Positions 48,011 through 56,812 of a stretch of DNA of 64,000 nucleotides are shown in pieces. Position numbers and translations under genes: made by a program. The DNA is taken from contig NZ_CP009268.1 of the NCBI RefSeq assembly GCF_000807255.1, forward strand, positions 3,688,384-3,752,383, read 5' to 3'. The notes beneath the pieces are model-generated. The model did no database searches, had not been told where the DNA came from, and saw nothing but the letters and a program-made list of their open reading frames with translations. Position 1 is the stretch's first letter, and the number at the start of each line of letters is the position of its first letter. This stretch comes from Clostridium pasteurianum DSM 525 = ATCC 6013 (GTDB lineage Bacteria; Bacillota; Clostridia; Clostridiales; Clostridiaceae).

Positions 48011-48405
48011 GGATGAACACCTCCTATTTGGTCATCTAAAGCTTTAATATATTCTTTTGACTCTTTTTCATCACTGCTACCAATTGGTCTATATCTAAAA
48101 TTTACAGACCATTTACTTAATAAAGACCATGATACAAAAAAATCAATATTATTTGACTTTTCTAGCTCTAAATCATTTCTTAAATTTGCAAGATCAATCA
48201 ATTTTTCTGGTTCATGTATTTTATACCTACCATACTCTGGATACATATCCTTTTTTATATTTTTACAAATTGAAGCTTTCAAACCATACTCTACTACAAG
48301 ACCTGATTGTTCAACAACAGAATCATAGAATCTTGCATCATATAATTTTTTAAGTTCTTCTAATTTTCGATCAGATAATTTTTGTAATTCTTTCTTTTTT
48401 ACCAT
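47989..48405 (-). CDS. HEPN-like domain protein in prophage tail region
   Basis: 138 aa. The pattern matches HEPN proteins: KKLYDARFYDSVVEQSGLVV followed by EYGLKASICKNI, a central IHEPEKLIDLANL, and the end VSWSLLSKWSVNFRYRP with EYIKALDD. A canonical R-x4-6-H nuclease motif is not evident (RYKIH has three between), so RNase activity is uncertain. GGGGGT precedes the ATG. It has its own promoter at 48428-48456. Confidence 0.65.
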   Translation of the reverse strand: MVKKKELQKLSDRKLEELKKLYDARFYDSVVEQSGLVVEYGLKASICKNIKKDMYPEYGRYKIHEPEKLIDLANLRNDLELEKSNNIDFFVSWSLLSKWSVNFRYRPIGSSDEKESKEYIKALDDQIGGVHPWIRKHW

Positions 48406-48427
48406 ATTTCTACCCCCTATATATGTG

Positions 48428-48456
48428 ATTTTACAATATATAGAGAATAATGTAAA
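48428..48456 (-). promoter_or_regulatory. Promoter of the HEPN cassette
   Basis: On the minus strand TTTACA (48451-48456) and TAAAAT (48428-48433) are spaced by 17 bp, starting transcription about 15-20 bases before the HEPN gene. A promoter inside a late tail operon is a mark of a moron gene. Confidence 0.65.
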
Positions 48457-48654
48457 ACTTAATATTTTAATATTTTTTTATCTAATTTCAGGCTAATGTA
48501 ATTAATCGTCTTAATAATAAATTTATTGTTTGTATATTTATATAAACTTTTTACGAAAAGATTTAATTTAACCATTTATATTACCTCCAATATTTTTATT
48601 AAAAGTCTATGTTATAGTATATGAAGTTATACTGTAATCCGACTTAAAATATAA

Positions 48655-48684
48655 AAAGGACTTAGAAATCAATCTAAATCCTTT
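48655..48684 (-). terminator. Terminator before the HEPN cassette
   Basis: AAAGGATTTAGA and TCTAAGTCCTTT (one mismatch) run into TTTATATTTT on the minus strand, after the 98-aa gene. With 47571-47600 it insulates the cassette. 48406-48654 otherwise holds no ORF. Confidence 0.7.
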
Positions 48685-48737
48685 GAATTTTGATATTTAA
48701 TTAGTTCGTCATAGTATCCTATATTGTGAATTATATA

Positions 48738-49034
48738 TTATGCAGGCTGTCCCTCCTCTAAAACATTTATAGCACTTGCAAAAATATCTAAAGTTTTCAA
48801 AAATATATATGCTTGTTTCCTATAGTTTTGAGCTGTGTCACTCACATCAGGTTTAAATGTATAAACAGCTGAAAAAATAGGTACATTATTATTTATCTTA
48901 TTCTCTTTAGTATAGTAAATAGCTAATTGTACAGATAAACTCTCCCTATTCATTTCACATAAACTTTGTATATAAATATAAGCGTTTTGAGCAACTACAC
49001 CACTATTGGCAGTATACTGCATTTGTAAAGCCAT
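48738..49034 (-). CDS. Phage tail-region protein, 98 aa
   Basis: The ribosome site GAGGAG supports the start. Predicted as a small alpha/beta protein (MALQMQYTANSGVVAQNAYI, NNNVPIFSAVYTFKPDVSDT, then a helix), it follows the tail spike by 17 bases. Such proteins in related phages are tail-spike or baseplate accessories; I do not know the exact role. Confidence 0.65.
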   Translation of the reverse strand: MALQMQYTANSGVVAQNAYIYIQSLCEMNRESLSVQLAIYYTKENKINNNVPIFSAVYTFKPDVSDTAQNYRKQAYIFLKTLDIFASAINVLEEGQPA

Positions 49035-49051
49035 TTATAAATCAACTCCTC

Positions 49052-50893
49052 TTAATATAAATAATGGTTTATTTCATTCGAGTCTTTAAATACTAACTTT
49101 CCTGTATCGGCTGAAATATATAAAGTATTAGGTTCTACAGGGCTTAGAGCATCGCTTACAACTGGAAGAGACACTCCGCGCACCTCAGTTAAATCAACAG
49201 GTTTCCCAGAATTTGATGTTATTTTGGGTCTACCCTCTGTTATTAATGTGAATTCTGCCAATCCATTAATAAGTGCCCAAGAATTTTCAACCCATGTTGT
49301 ATTTATTGTTCTTAATCCACTTTTATTTGTACGTTCATCCCATATGTTCGTTGGGTTTCCTATACTATCATTTAAGTGTATGGTATTGTATTGTACATCT
49401 TTTCCCATTTCAGAACCTATATAAAGATGTGCTCCTCCGGTATTTACATGTGCTAATGTTGTTCCTATTAAACGAGCACAATCACCACTTTTTAATCTTA
49501 CTAAAATTCCTGGAGTTCCTGATGTTACAGCTCCATTTTTAGTATATCCTTTTATTTCTCCACCAAAAATTTTAACAGATGTTATATCTCCACTTACATT
49601 ATGCCATTTTTCTACTCGGAGTAATTCACCTTTACCACCATATATAAATGGAGATATTAAATCTACAGATCTTACATTCCCAATATGAACGACCTGCCTT
49701 GGAGAAAAATCTACCATATCCGTGTTATCAATAGTTTGCTCCACGTGTAACATGTTAAATGTAATAAATTCAGCTACTGCTTCATCTCCCGCCCCAACTG
49801 CAACTGCTAAAGCAGTCCCCCTGCTTCTTTCTATAGTTAAAAAATCAAAAAGAACTGTATTACTTATATGCTCAGCTGATTGTTCAACTATTTTGCCTCC
49901 AAGCCTCACAGCTGGGAAATGCGTAGCGTCTGTTCCACCATCATAACCGCACCGATCTGCATGGCATGTTCCAATTCTAGCATTAGATAGATTGCTAAAA
50001 TCGTATGCACATCCCTTATTGTCAATTACACGTACATTATCCATTTTAAGCTCAAAACCTCTATCGATTATAACTGCATTTGCAATCTGTTCATTCCCTT
50101 GGAAGGTAATATTTGCAAGTGTTAACCCTTGCCCTAGTGCATAAAACATTGTCGCATTTGTACCTGTTTTACGTTTTATTTTAACTATATTTTTTTGATT
50201 GAATAAAGATCCTTTACCACAGTTACCGATTATAGTAACAGGACTCTGACTGTCTGGATATTGGGCAGTCCAAGTCTTGTTAATTACATACCCTCCAAAT
50301 GTATAAGGGACTATTAATTGCCCACCATTTATCCTTACGTAATCCGTGGCAGCTTGTAATGCACACCAATCTAATTCATCACTTAAATCTGTGGCACATG
50401 GGAATATTAACTGTGCTTCTTCTAAGGTGTTAAATCTTTCACTCAATAAATGGCTATTTCCATCAGCTGGAGCCAAATATGGAGGCTGACGCACATTTAT
50501 TCCCCTCTCATTCATCCAATCTCTTAAATTAATTAACCCATCTGCTACATTGGGGTTCTCTTTTATCCAGTCAATTATATCAGTATTTCCTATTTTAATC
50601 GTATTATCTGCCAAAGTCGAATCAATTCCATCGAATCTTTCACCCAAATTATTAAAATTTTCTTGAGTAATATTACTATGATGAGAATCTACTATCTCTT
50701 GATCTTTTCCTTCTATCTGGCCAGATAATATATTGTCAATTCTATTATTGTTATTATCTGCAGTACTTTTAGCTTCATTAGCTGTATTCACTGCATCATC
50801 TGCTACACTTTTGTTTTCTTCTATTCCATCCGCAATAAGTTCTCGCATATCTTTAGCATTTGGTTCTACCCTTATTTGATCTGCATAACTCAT
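49052..50893 (-). CDS. Tail spike/fibre with right-handed beta-helix
   Basis: 613 aa. An N-terminal coiled coil (KSVADDAVNTANEAKSTADN) should attach to the tail. It is followed by a pectate-lyase-like parallel beta-helix (FPCATDLSDELDWCALQAAT, then short repeated strands to about 510) and a C-terminal trimerisation-like part. It probably binds or cuts surface polysaccharide. The catalytic residues cannot be identified. AGGAAAGGAAG precedes the ATG. It lies between Dit and the Tal protein, an unusual order. Confidence 0.8.
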   Translation of the reverse strand: MSYADQIRVEPNAKDMRELIADGIEENKSVADDAVNTANEAKSTADNNNNRIDNILSGQIEGKDQEIVDSHHSNITQENFNNLGERFDGIDSTLADNTIKIGNTDIIDWIKENPNVADGLINLRDWMNERGINVRQPPYLAPADGNSHLLSERFNTLEEAQLIFPCATDLSDELDWCALQAATDYVRINGGQLIVPYTFGGYVINKTWTAQYPDSQSPVTIIGNCGKGSLFNQKNIVKIKRKTGTNATMFYALGQGLTLANITFQGNEQIANAVIIDRGFELKMDNVRVIDNKGCAYDFSNLSNARIGTCHADRCGYDGGTDATHFPAVRLGGKIVEQSAEHISNTVLFDFLTIERSRGTALAVAVGAGDEAVAEFITFNMLHVEQTIDNTDMVDFSPRQVVHIGNVRSVDLISPFIYGGKGELLRVEKWHNVSGDITSVKIFGGEIKGYTKNGAVTSGTPGILVRLKSGDCARLIGTTLAHVNTGGAHLYIGSEMGKDVQYNTIHLNDSIGNPTNIWDERTNKSGLRTINTTWVENSWALINGLAEFTLITEGRPKITSNSGKPVDLTEVRGVSLPVVSDALSPVEPNTLYISADTGKLVFKDSNEINHYLY

Positions 50894-50929
50894 TTATGCA
50901 CTTCCTTTCCTATTTTTTTACATAAAAAT

Positions 50930-50953
50930 AAGAGTAGAAATTAATCTACTCTT
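50930..50953 (-). terminator. Terminator overlapping the Dit stop codon
   Basis: AAGAGTAGA and TCTACTCTT with a 6-base loop are followed by ATTTTT on the minus strand. It should reduce transcription into the spike gene. Confidence 0.7.
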
Positions 50954-51662
50954 AAAGAACTTCTTTTCTAAATTCAAAACTTATATTGCCTGTTCCAGTT
51001 ATTTGTATATTGTTTTCTCCTGGTAATAACTTAAATTGCCAATCTATATTTTTAGTAGTTGTAAAATTAGCAGTGTAGCTATTTAAGGTACAACTCATAT
51101 TTGAATTACAAACAACTTTAGGAATAATAGAATGATTGGAAGGATTATATAGAGTCACTGTTTGACTACCAGAAATAGTAAACAAAGTGTTTTGGATGTA
51201 ATCTGGTAATTCAAAATCTATATTGTCCCAAAGTAAATCTCCTGCAAGATCAGCACCATATTTAAAAGGCTCACAAATAAAATTAACTTCTAATTTTCCT
51301 GCTCTTTGTAAAACTTCCTCAAAACTTGGAGCATTTTCTACTTCAGCAAGGAAATAATATCCTTGCATAAAGTTAAATATCAATTTCTGCTGACCAGTTC
51401 CTAATAGCCACTCCAAAACTTTACTATATTTTAAATACAAAGAGAGTTTATCTCTTGTTACCAAATTAAACCTTATTTTTATTTCTCTTTCGTTATATAC
51501 TGCTTCTCCTCCAGTACCTATCGTAGAAAAATCATAACTACCATTCATAAATGGAACAGAATCCTTTATCTTTTTCTTAGAAGGTGGCTGGATATCTATA
51601 CTTTCTATCGTAATTCCAAAATCTACATAACTATTTTTATTATTAAATGTTATCTGTGTCAT
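50952..51662 (-). CDS. Distal tail protein (Dit)
   Basis: 236 aa of the siphovirus distal tail family: N-terminal YVDFGITIESIDIQPPSKKK and VPFMNGSYDFS, then NEREIKIRFN, and a C-terminal beta domain. It forms the hub between tail tube and tip. It immediately follows the tape measure gene (end to start adjacent), the normal order. Confidence 0.88.
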   Translation of the reverse strand: MTQITFNNKNSYVDFGITIESIDIQPPSKKKIKDSVPFMNGSYDFSTIGTGGEAVYNEREIKIRFNLVTRDKLSLYLKYSKVLEWLLGTGQQKLIFNFMQGYYFLAEVENAPSFEEVLQRAGKLEVNFICEPFKYGADLAGDLLWDNIDFELPDYIQNTLFTISGSQTVTLYNPSNHSIIPKVVCNSNMSCTLNSYTANFTTTKNIDWQFKLLPGENNIQITGTGNISFEFRKEVL

Positions 51663-54227
51663 TTATATACCAACCCCCCTCATTTTTCTTTTGTTCTTTT
51701 TTCCTTGTAATTCGTCTAAATCGTCAAATATGTACTCCGCAAATACTTTTCCGTTAGGCATAACCATTTGAAATATTATAGGTGTTTTACTACTTGAACT
51801 ATCATTACTATTACTTATTTTACTATTAAGTTTATTAGCAAGTTCATCAATCCATCCTGTGTTGCGTTCTAATGGCATTACTGCTTCTTTTCCTGCTTCA
51901 CCAACACCAATTATAGAAGGACTATTGAAAATACCACCTTTAGCATACCAATCGATACCAATTTTAGGCAATCCACCTTTAACCCAATCAATAGGATTAA
52001 GTGATCCACTAGCAGTAAAGTGTGGCAATGGAATATGAGGTATCTTAAAATCAAAAATTCCACCTAAGAAAGATTTAATTTTACTTCCAATTTCATGTAT
52101 GGTATTCCAGAAACCATTCCATTTATCTACAATTCCATTAACTACCCATTCAGCAGTATTCTTCACACCATTAAAAGCACCATTAACTATATTTCTAAAC
52201 GTTTCGGATTTATTATAAGCAATTACTAATCCTGCTGCTAATGCTGCTAAACTAACAATGACAATCGTAATAGGATTTAAACTCATGACAAAATTAAGTG
52301 CAGTTTGTGCTATTGTCATTGCTCCAGTAGCTATAGTAGTAGCCACTAACTGTATTTTAGTTGCCAACCATGCAAGACCTTGTTTCCCTAGTTCTAAAGT
52401 ATTTTTTGCTAACTCTATAGTTGCAGTACCTATACTAGATGCAACATTTCCAAAGACAGTTGCCCCATTTTTTGCACCCTCTATAACCTTAGCAAATCCA
52501 CCAGATAAAAACTCTCCTGCTATTTTCATATTGTCCATAGCCATTTTTGCTCCAGTTATTGCATTAGCAAATCCATTTATAGTTGTTGCTATTTGATTTA
52601 TTATTACAAGTCCACCGATAGCAGGTACTAATATATCTAAAGCAATTTTAAATTGGCTACTGTGGTCTTTTACAAAATTAAATGCATTTCCCATAAGTGT
52701 AAATCCATTTTGAATAATAGGTAATATTACAGCCATAGTATTACTTACGTCCTGTTTTATTTCTGGCATATGTTGTTGAAACCAGTTAGAAAAATCCGAT
52801 AGTTTAGGTAGTACTTCATTGCTTAAAGGCAATAAAATACCAGTTTGTAAATTACGTTTTATACCTTCAAAAGCACTTCCAAGGTCATTATATTTTACCT
52901 TATTCATTTCTCCCAAAGCATTTTTAGAAGTAGATATAGAGCCATTAAGATTAGTTAATGCCACAATACCACTTTTCTGTAAATCTTCCCATTGTGTACC
53001 CCAAAGTTGTACTCCTAATTGATTCTGCTGCAATGGGTCTTTTAAATTTAGTAATTTAGAATTCACTTCTTGAAAGGCCTGTTTTGCAGTATCTCCACCT
53101 TTAGCAAATTTCTCCATAGTCTTTTGTGCATTAAGTCCTAATGCTTGAAAAGCCTGTTGAGTGCCTGTACTTCCATCTTTTGTACGTATAGAGAATTCTT
53201 TAACTGCATCCCCCATTTTATCAATGCTAAAACCACCTGCTTTAGCACCATTTTGAAGCATATTGAACATATCTTGAGCATTAAGACCTAGAGATTTAAA
53301 CTCTACTGGATATTCATTCATTGTATCTAATAGATCTCCATTTTTATCGAGTCCACTTTGTGCTCCCTGTGCAATAAGGTTATAAGCATCTTGTGCACTT
53401 ATACCAAAGTTTTGTACTAAAGCATTAGCACTCCTAAAACTTTCATTAACCTCATAACCGAAGGTATCTCTTAGCAATAATGCATTTTCAGTAAGCCCCT
53501 TAACCTCATTAGAATTACCTCTCCACTGTTTCTGTATTACTCCTAAAGCCTGTCCTATATCATCAAAACTTTCTCCAAAATTGTCATTATAGATATCAGT
53601 CATGGTTTGTTTCATACCATTAAGGCTTTGAGTTGACATTCCTGTGCTAGCTTGAAGCTGATTCATAGCTTTTTGTGCATCAGAACCGAATGTTAATACA
53701 CTTACAGAGCCTTCTTTAAATTTATCCCAGATATCTCTACCTATAGCCATGCCAATACCGTTTTTAATACTCTGACCTATGCCTTTAGTAGCATTAGATA
53801 TTTTTTCAGAAAACTTACTCCAAATATTAGAATTTTCATTTACCTCTTTTTTACTTTTTTCAAGTGCTTCATTGACTTTATTTAAACTGCCCTCAGTTTT
53901 TGAATAAGAAGCTATAGCATTATTAAGTTTTTGTGCTAAAGTTTGAGTTGAATCACTAAACTGTCCTGTTTCACTCTTAGATTGCTCATAAGCCTTTTTT
54001 AATGCATCAATTTTAGCCTTCTGTAATTCCATACTCTTAGATAAGTATTCAGCTTTTGCCTTTAGCTGGTCTGTATTACTGCCAAAATTCTTAAGATTGG
54101 CAGATGTAGCATTAAATTCACTTTTTAAAACACTCATAGACTTATTAAGTCCAGCAACCCCCTGAGTGAATAAATTATCATCTAATCCAACTTTGACCGT
54201 AAGCCCTTGTATACTCTCTTCTGCCAT
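51663..54227 (-). CDS. Tape measure protein
   Basis: 854 aa. Long N-terminal coiled coils (about 20-150), the TP901-type core (SASTGMSTQSLNG..., SQNAYNLIAQGAQ-like region, KYNDLGSAFEGIKRNLQTGI), hydrophobic helices near 635-675 (NPITIVIVSLAALAAGLVIA), and a conserved C-terminal GGIFNSPSIIGVGEAGKEAV module are visible. It sets tail length and takes part in DNA injection. The tail chaperone is encoded upstream. Confidence 0.93.
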   Translation of the reverse strand: MAEESIQGLTVKVGLDDNLFTQGVAGLNKSMSVLKSEFNATSANLKNFGSNTDQLKAKAEYLSKSMELQKAKIDALKKAYEQSKSETGQFSDSTQTLAQKLNNAIASYSKTEGSLNKVNEALEKSKKEVNENSNIWSKFSEKISNATKGIGQSIKNGIGMAIGRDIWDKFKEGSVSVLTFGSDAQKAMNQLQASTGMSTQSLNGMKQTMTDIYNDNFGESFDDIGQALGVIQKQWRGNSNEVKGLTENALLLRDTFGYEVNESFRSANALVQNFGISAQDAYNLIAQGAQSGLDKNGDLLDTMNEYPVEFKSLGLNAQDMFNMLQNGAKAGGFSIDKMGDAVKEFSIRTKDGSTGTQQAFQALGLNAQKTMEKFAKGGDTAKQAFQEVNSKLLNLKDPLQQNQLGVQLWGTQWEDLQKSGIVALTNLNGSISTSKNALGEMNKVKYNDLGSAFEGIKRNLQTGILLPLSNEVLPKLSDFSNWFQQHMPEIKQDVSNTMAVILPIIQNGFTLMGNAFNFVKDHSSQFKIALDILVPAIGGLVIINQIATTINGFANAITGAKMAMDNMKIAGEFLSGGFAKVIEGAKNGATVFGNVASSIGTATIELAKNTLELGKQGLAWLATKIQLVATTIATGAMTIAQTALNFVMSLNPITIVIVSLAALAAGLVIAYNKSETFRNIVNGAFNGVKNTAEWVVNGIVDKWNGFWNTIHEIGSKIKSFLGGIFDFKIPHIPLPHFTASGSLNPIDWVKGGLPKIGIDWYAKGGIFNSPSIIGVGEAGKEAVMPLERNTGWIDELANKLNSKISNSNDSSSSKTPIIFQMVMPNGKVFAEYIFDDLDELQGKKNKRKMRGVGI

Positions 54228-54248
54228 TAACTACTACACCTACCTTTC

Positions 54249-54458
54249 TTAAAATAAAACATTATCTATATAATCCATTTCACTATCTTTATCCTTAATG
54301 CCGTTTACTTCTTTATAAGTCTTAAATAAAGCATCAAGCTTTTTAGGAGTACATTTCCAAAACTGTTCTTCTGTCATTTTTAAAAGAATAGTTCCACAAT
54401 AAAAGAGCCAAGACCAATCCCATTCATTACTAGAATTACCCTCGGCTTCTATTCCCCC
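54249..54458 (-). CDS. -1 frame extension of the tail assembly chaperone (programmed frameshift)
   Basis: It has no start of its own. The frame opens at the run of five G (54454-54458 on the minus strand, GTGGGGGAATAG) that ends the 113-aa chaperone. It continues GIEAEGNSSNEWDWSWLFYC, then KMTEEQFWKCTPKKLDALFK, to TAA at 54249-54251. This is the typical GT product of tail chaperones, made by slipping one base back. FWKCTPKK is a family-like motif. Confidence 0.7.
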   Translation of the reverse strand, partial: GGIEAEGNSSNEWDWSWLFYCGTILLKMTEEQFWKCTPKKLDALFKTYKEVNGIKDKDSEMDYIDNVLF

Positions 54459-54790
54459 ACATTTCCAGTAGTTACTTCTGGCATATCATTATTAAGTGCT
54501 ATACCAGCCTTCTCTACAAATTTATTTATAAAATCCATATCTAACATTTTACCAACATCTTTCAATGTTATTTCTTCATCTTCTACTTTTATTAAACTAT
54601 ATACTAATGCCCTTATAGCTTTTATTTTTACCTTTTCTAAATCCTCGAAAGCCTTTGATACATCACCATATATATCTTCTAATTCAGAAAGTACATTGAA
54701 ATCAAAAACTATTGGATAGGTTTTTCCACCTACCTCAATAGTCTGCATATCGTTTTTTATTGTTTTTAATTCTTTTCCTTTAACTCCCAT
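54449..54790 (-). CDS. Tail assembly chaperone (G-type product)
   Basis: 113 aa. TIEVGGKTYPIVFDFNVLSE is the typical start, then helices to VTTGNVGE at a stop directly behind GGGGG. It coats the tape measure protein before tail tube polymerisation. A frameshift makes a longer form ending at 54249. Confidence 0.82.
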   Translation of the reverse strand: MGVKGKELKTIKNDMQTIEVGGKTYPIVFDFNVLSELEDIYGDVSKAFEDLEKVKIKAIRALVYSLIKVEDEEITLKDVGKMLDMDFINKFVEKAGIALNNDMPEVTTGNVGE

Positions 54791-54801
54791 TTAAATACCT
54801 C

Positions 54802-55377
54802 CTATGCTTGTACTGGTATTGTTGGGACTGCTGTTAGCCATCCAGCTAGTGCATTAGCATCTACACCTTCACCATCTGTATCAGCTATCAATCTCCAATT
54901 ACCGTCACTTTCTCTAGGTATAAATGTAGCTTTTATTGTTGCTGTCTGAGTCTTTAATTTATCTGCATCAGTATCATAATTATCTGCTGTAAGCTGAAAT
55001 TGACCTTTTAACAAACATACATATCTATAATTTGTTTTGTCTGACTTTAAGCTTCTAAAGCTCATTGCTACCCAAGGTGGAACATCATCTTTATTTTCAA
55101 TTAAAATACCATTAATTAATTTTGCACCTTGTAAAAATGCTCTTGTTGCTGGACTTAGTTGATTTAATTCTATTTCTACATCTATGGAATCAAACTTTTG
55201 AATTATTTCTTCTATATCATCATCACTATATTGCTTTTCACTAGTAGATTTTGGTGTTATTTTCGCCGAAATTGACCTTTCATATTTTTTCATTGTGCCA
55301 TAAGTTGTTGAACCTCCTACTGGATCTACTGTTAAAGGTGCAAAACTTACATCTCTTAAACCTATTTGTCTACTCAT
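54802..55377 (-). CDS. Major tail (tube) protein
   Basis: 191 aa, of the phi13-type major tail family: VGLRDVSFAPLT-like start (RQIGLRDVSFAPLTVDPVGG), ISAKITPKSTSEKQYSDDD, and an ending rich in AT residues for strand exchange. It polymerises as the tail tube. It lies directly before the chaperone in the usual order. Confidence 0.85.
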   Translation of the reverse strand: MSRQIGLRDVSFAPLTVDPVGGSTTYGTMKKYERSISAKITPKSTSEKQYSDDDIEEIIQKFDSIDVEIELNQLSPATRAFLQGAKLINGILIENKDDVPPWVAMSFRSLKSDKTNYRYVCLLKGQFQLTADNYDTDADKLKTQTATIKATFIPRESDGNWRLIADTDGEGVDANALAGWLTAVPTIPVQA

Positions 55378-55397
55378 TAAACATACTTCCCTTCATT

Positions 55398-55730
55398 TTA
55401 TATATTTTCTTCTAAATAAAAAAGACTTACCACCGTGTGATAAATCCCCGTATCAGCCTCATAAGGCATGTCTCTTATATCTAATTTTTTAAATCCTTGT
55501 ATTTTTAATAAATTTACTATTTGTTGTGCTAAATCTCCTATATCCGTTTTGTACCAGATATCTAATTGTATATAATGTCCTGTGCTTTCTTCTTCATCTT
55601 CTGAAAAATCTTCACCTTGATTAAGATATGTAAAAAAAGTAATATATTTTGATGCTGTTCCACTATATTTCTGAAACGTTATTGGAATATTTAAAGAAGA
55701 TAAACTATTAATTATAAAATTATTTATCAT
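55398..55730 (-). CDS. Tail completion/terminator-like protein (Gp17-like)
   Basis: 110 aa. The alternation (PITFQKYSGTASKYITFFTY, GHYIQLDIWYKTDI, MPYEADTGIYHTVVSLFYLE) matches short tail-terminator proteins, which cap the tail and join the head. GGAT-type ribosome signal and close spacing to neighbours support it. Confidence 0.7.
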   Translation of the reverse strand: MINNFIINSLSSLNIPITFQKYSGTASKYITFFTYLNQGEDFSEDEEESTGHYIQLDIWYKTDIGDLAQQIVNLLKIQGFKKLDIRDMPYEADTGIYHTVVSLFYLEENI

Positions 55731-55732
55731 CC

Positions 55733-56116
55733 TTATTCCACCTTCTTCGCAATTTCTTCTTTAATTATCTCAAAAACCTGTTTCTTGTTTTTCTCAAAAG
55801 CAGGTCTTAAGAATGGTTGTGCAGGCATTTTGCTTGTACCAAATTCTATAAATGTAGCCCAAAATGGTGCATCTTTATCTTTTTTATCTGTTCCAACTAA
55901 TACGTATTTACCATCTTTAGATTTTTTAGCTTTACTTATCTTCAGTCCATCTCTTAGTTTCCCTGTTCTTACAGGAGCACTATTTTTCGCATCTACTAAT
56001 ATAGGCTCTGCTGCTTTCTGTAAAGCTTCATCTTCTATTTTTGTCCCTTCTTTACCCATACTTTGGAGCTTAGACATTAAGCTTTCAAAGCCATCTACAT
56101 CAAAACTAGCTGACAT
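55733..56116 (-). CDS. HK97 gp10-family tail-joining protein
   Basis: 127 aa. The helix-rich start (FESLMSKLQSMGKEGTKIED) and the signature VRTGKLRDGLKIS, then FIEFGTSKMPAQPFLRPAFE, are the gp10/HK97 family hallmarks (P-A-x-P-F-L-R). It connects tail tube to head. Confidence 0.9.
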   Translation of the reverse strand: MSASFDVDGFESLMSKLQSMGKEGTKIEDEALQKAAEPILVDAKNSAPVRTGKLRDGLKISKAKKSKDGKYVLVGTDKKDKDAPFWATFIEFGTSKMPAQPFLRPAFEKNKKQVFEIIKEEIAKKVE

Positions 56117-56475
56117 TACACTAACACCTCCCCAATAATTTCAAGAAATTCATTGCTAAAATTGTAATTATTAACATATTTAATGTTGTAAAATACATCC
56201 ACTACTTGACCATCTACTATTCTTTTACCAAATTTTACTTTCATAGTATTATCTATTGCTTTATCACTTCTGTATCTAATCAAAAATCTAGTCATAGTCT
56301 GGCTAAAATCATGTCCACTTTTAAATACTTCTGTTCCTGAAACATTAGATATTTTTGACCAAGAAGATAAATAATCTTGCCATTGTGGTTCTTCATATCC
56401 ATTGCTATTTGTTGTTACTGCCATTGCTCCAATAGATATACGTTTATTTAATTCTGCACTGTTATATAGTTGCAT
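56116..56475 (-). CDS. Head closure / head-tail adaptor protein
   Basis: 119 aa of the SPP1 gp16-like class: start LYNSAELNKRISIGA, middle WQDYLSSWSKISNVSG and TRFLIRYRSD. Its stop shares a base with the next start, showing coupling. It seals the portal after packaging. Confidence 0.82.
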   Translation of the reverse strand: MQLYNSAELNKRISIGAMAVTTNSNGYEEPQWQDYLSSWSKISNVSGTEVFKSGHDFSQTMTRFLIRYRSDKAIDNTMKVKFGKRIVDGQVVDVFYNIKYVNNYNFSNEFLEIIGEVLV

Positions 56476-56766
56476 TTATATCACCTCGTCACTGGCACTT
56501 GCTAACATATCAAATATTGTGTCAATTATTATATCTCGCTTGAATGAACCATCAATATATTGGCTTCTATTATTATATAAATCATTGATTAGCTTATATT
56601 GTGCTGTAGTAGCAAGTTTAACTAAATTAGCATTGGTCTGATAACCAGTGCCAACACATGAATCTATATAAGTTTGTGAATTATCTATTAAAGTTTGTAT
56701 ATAAGCATCATCTTCTATAAAATCAGCATCAACTCTTAGATAATTTTTAACTTCATCTAACGTCAT
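56476..56766 (-). CDS. Head-tail connector (gp6-like)
   Basis: 96 aa: TLDEVKNYLRVDADFIEDDA and IQTLIDNSQTYIDSCVG are the gp6-like connector hallmark. It binds under the portal. Confidence 0.88.
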   Translation of the reverse strand: MTLDEVKNYLRVDADFIEDDAYIQTLIDNSQTYIDSCVGTGYQTNANLVKLATTAQYKLINDLYNNRSQYIDGSFKRDIIIDTIFDMLASASDEVI

Positions 56767-56785
56767 ATCATCACCCCTTTAAATA

Positions 56786-56806
56786 ATGGGGTATATACAA
56801 CCCCAT
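56786..56806 (-). terminator. Hairpin between capsid and connector genes
   Basis: ATGGGGT and ACCCCAT with a short loop, then TATTTAAA. Partial termination here would keep capsid mRNA above that of the connectors. Confidence 0.55.
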
Positions 56807-56812
56807 CTAAAA

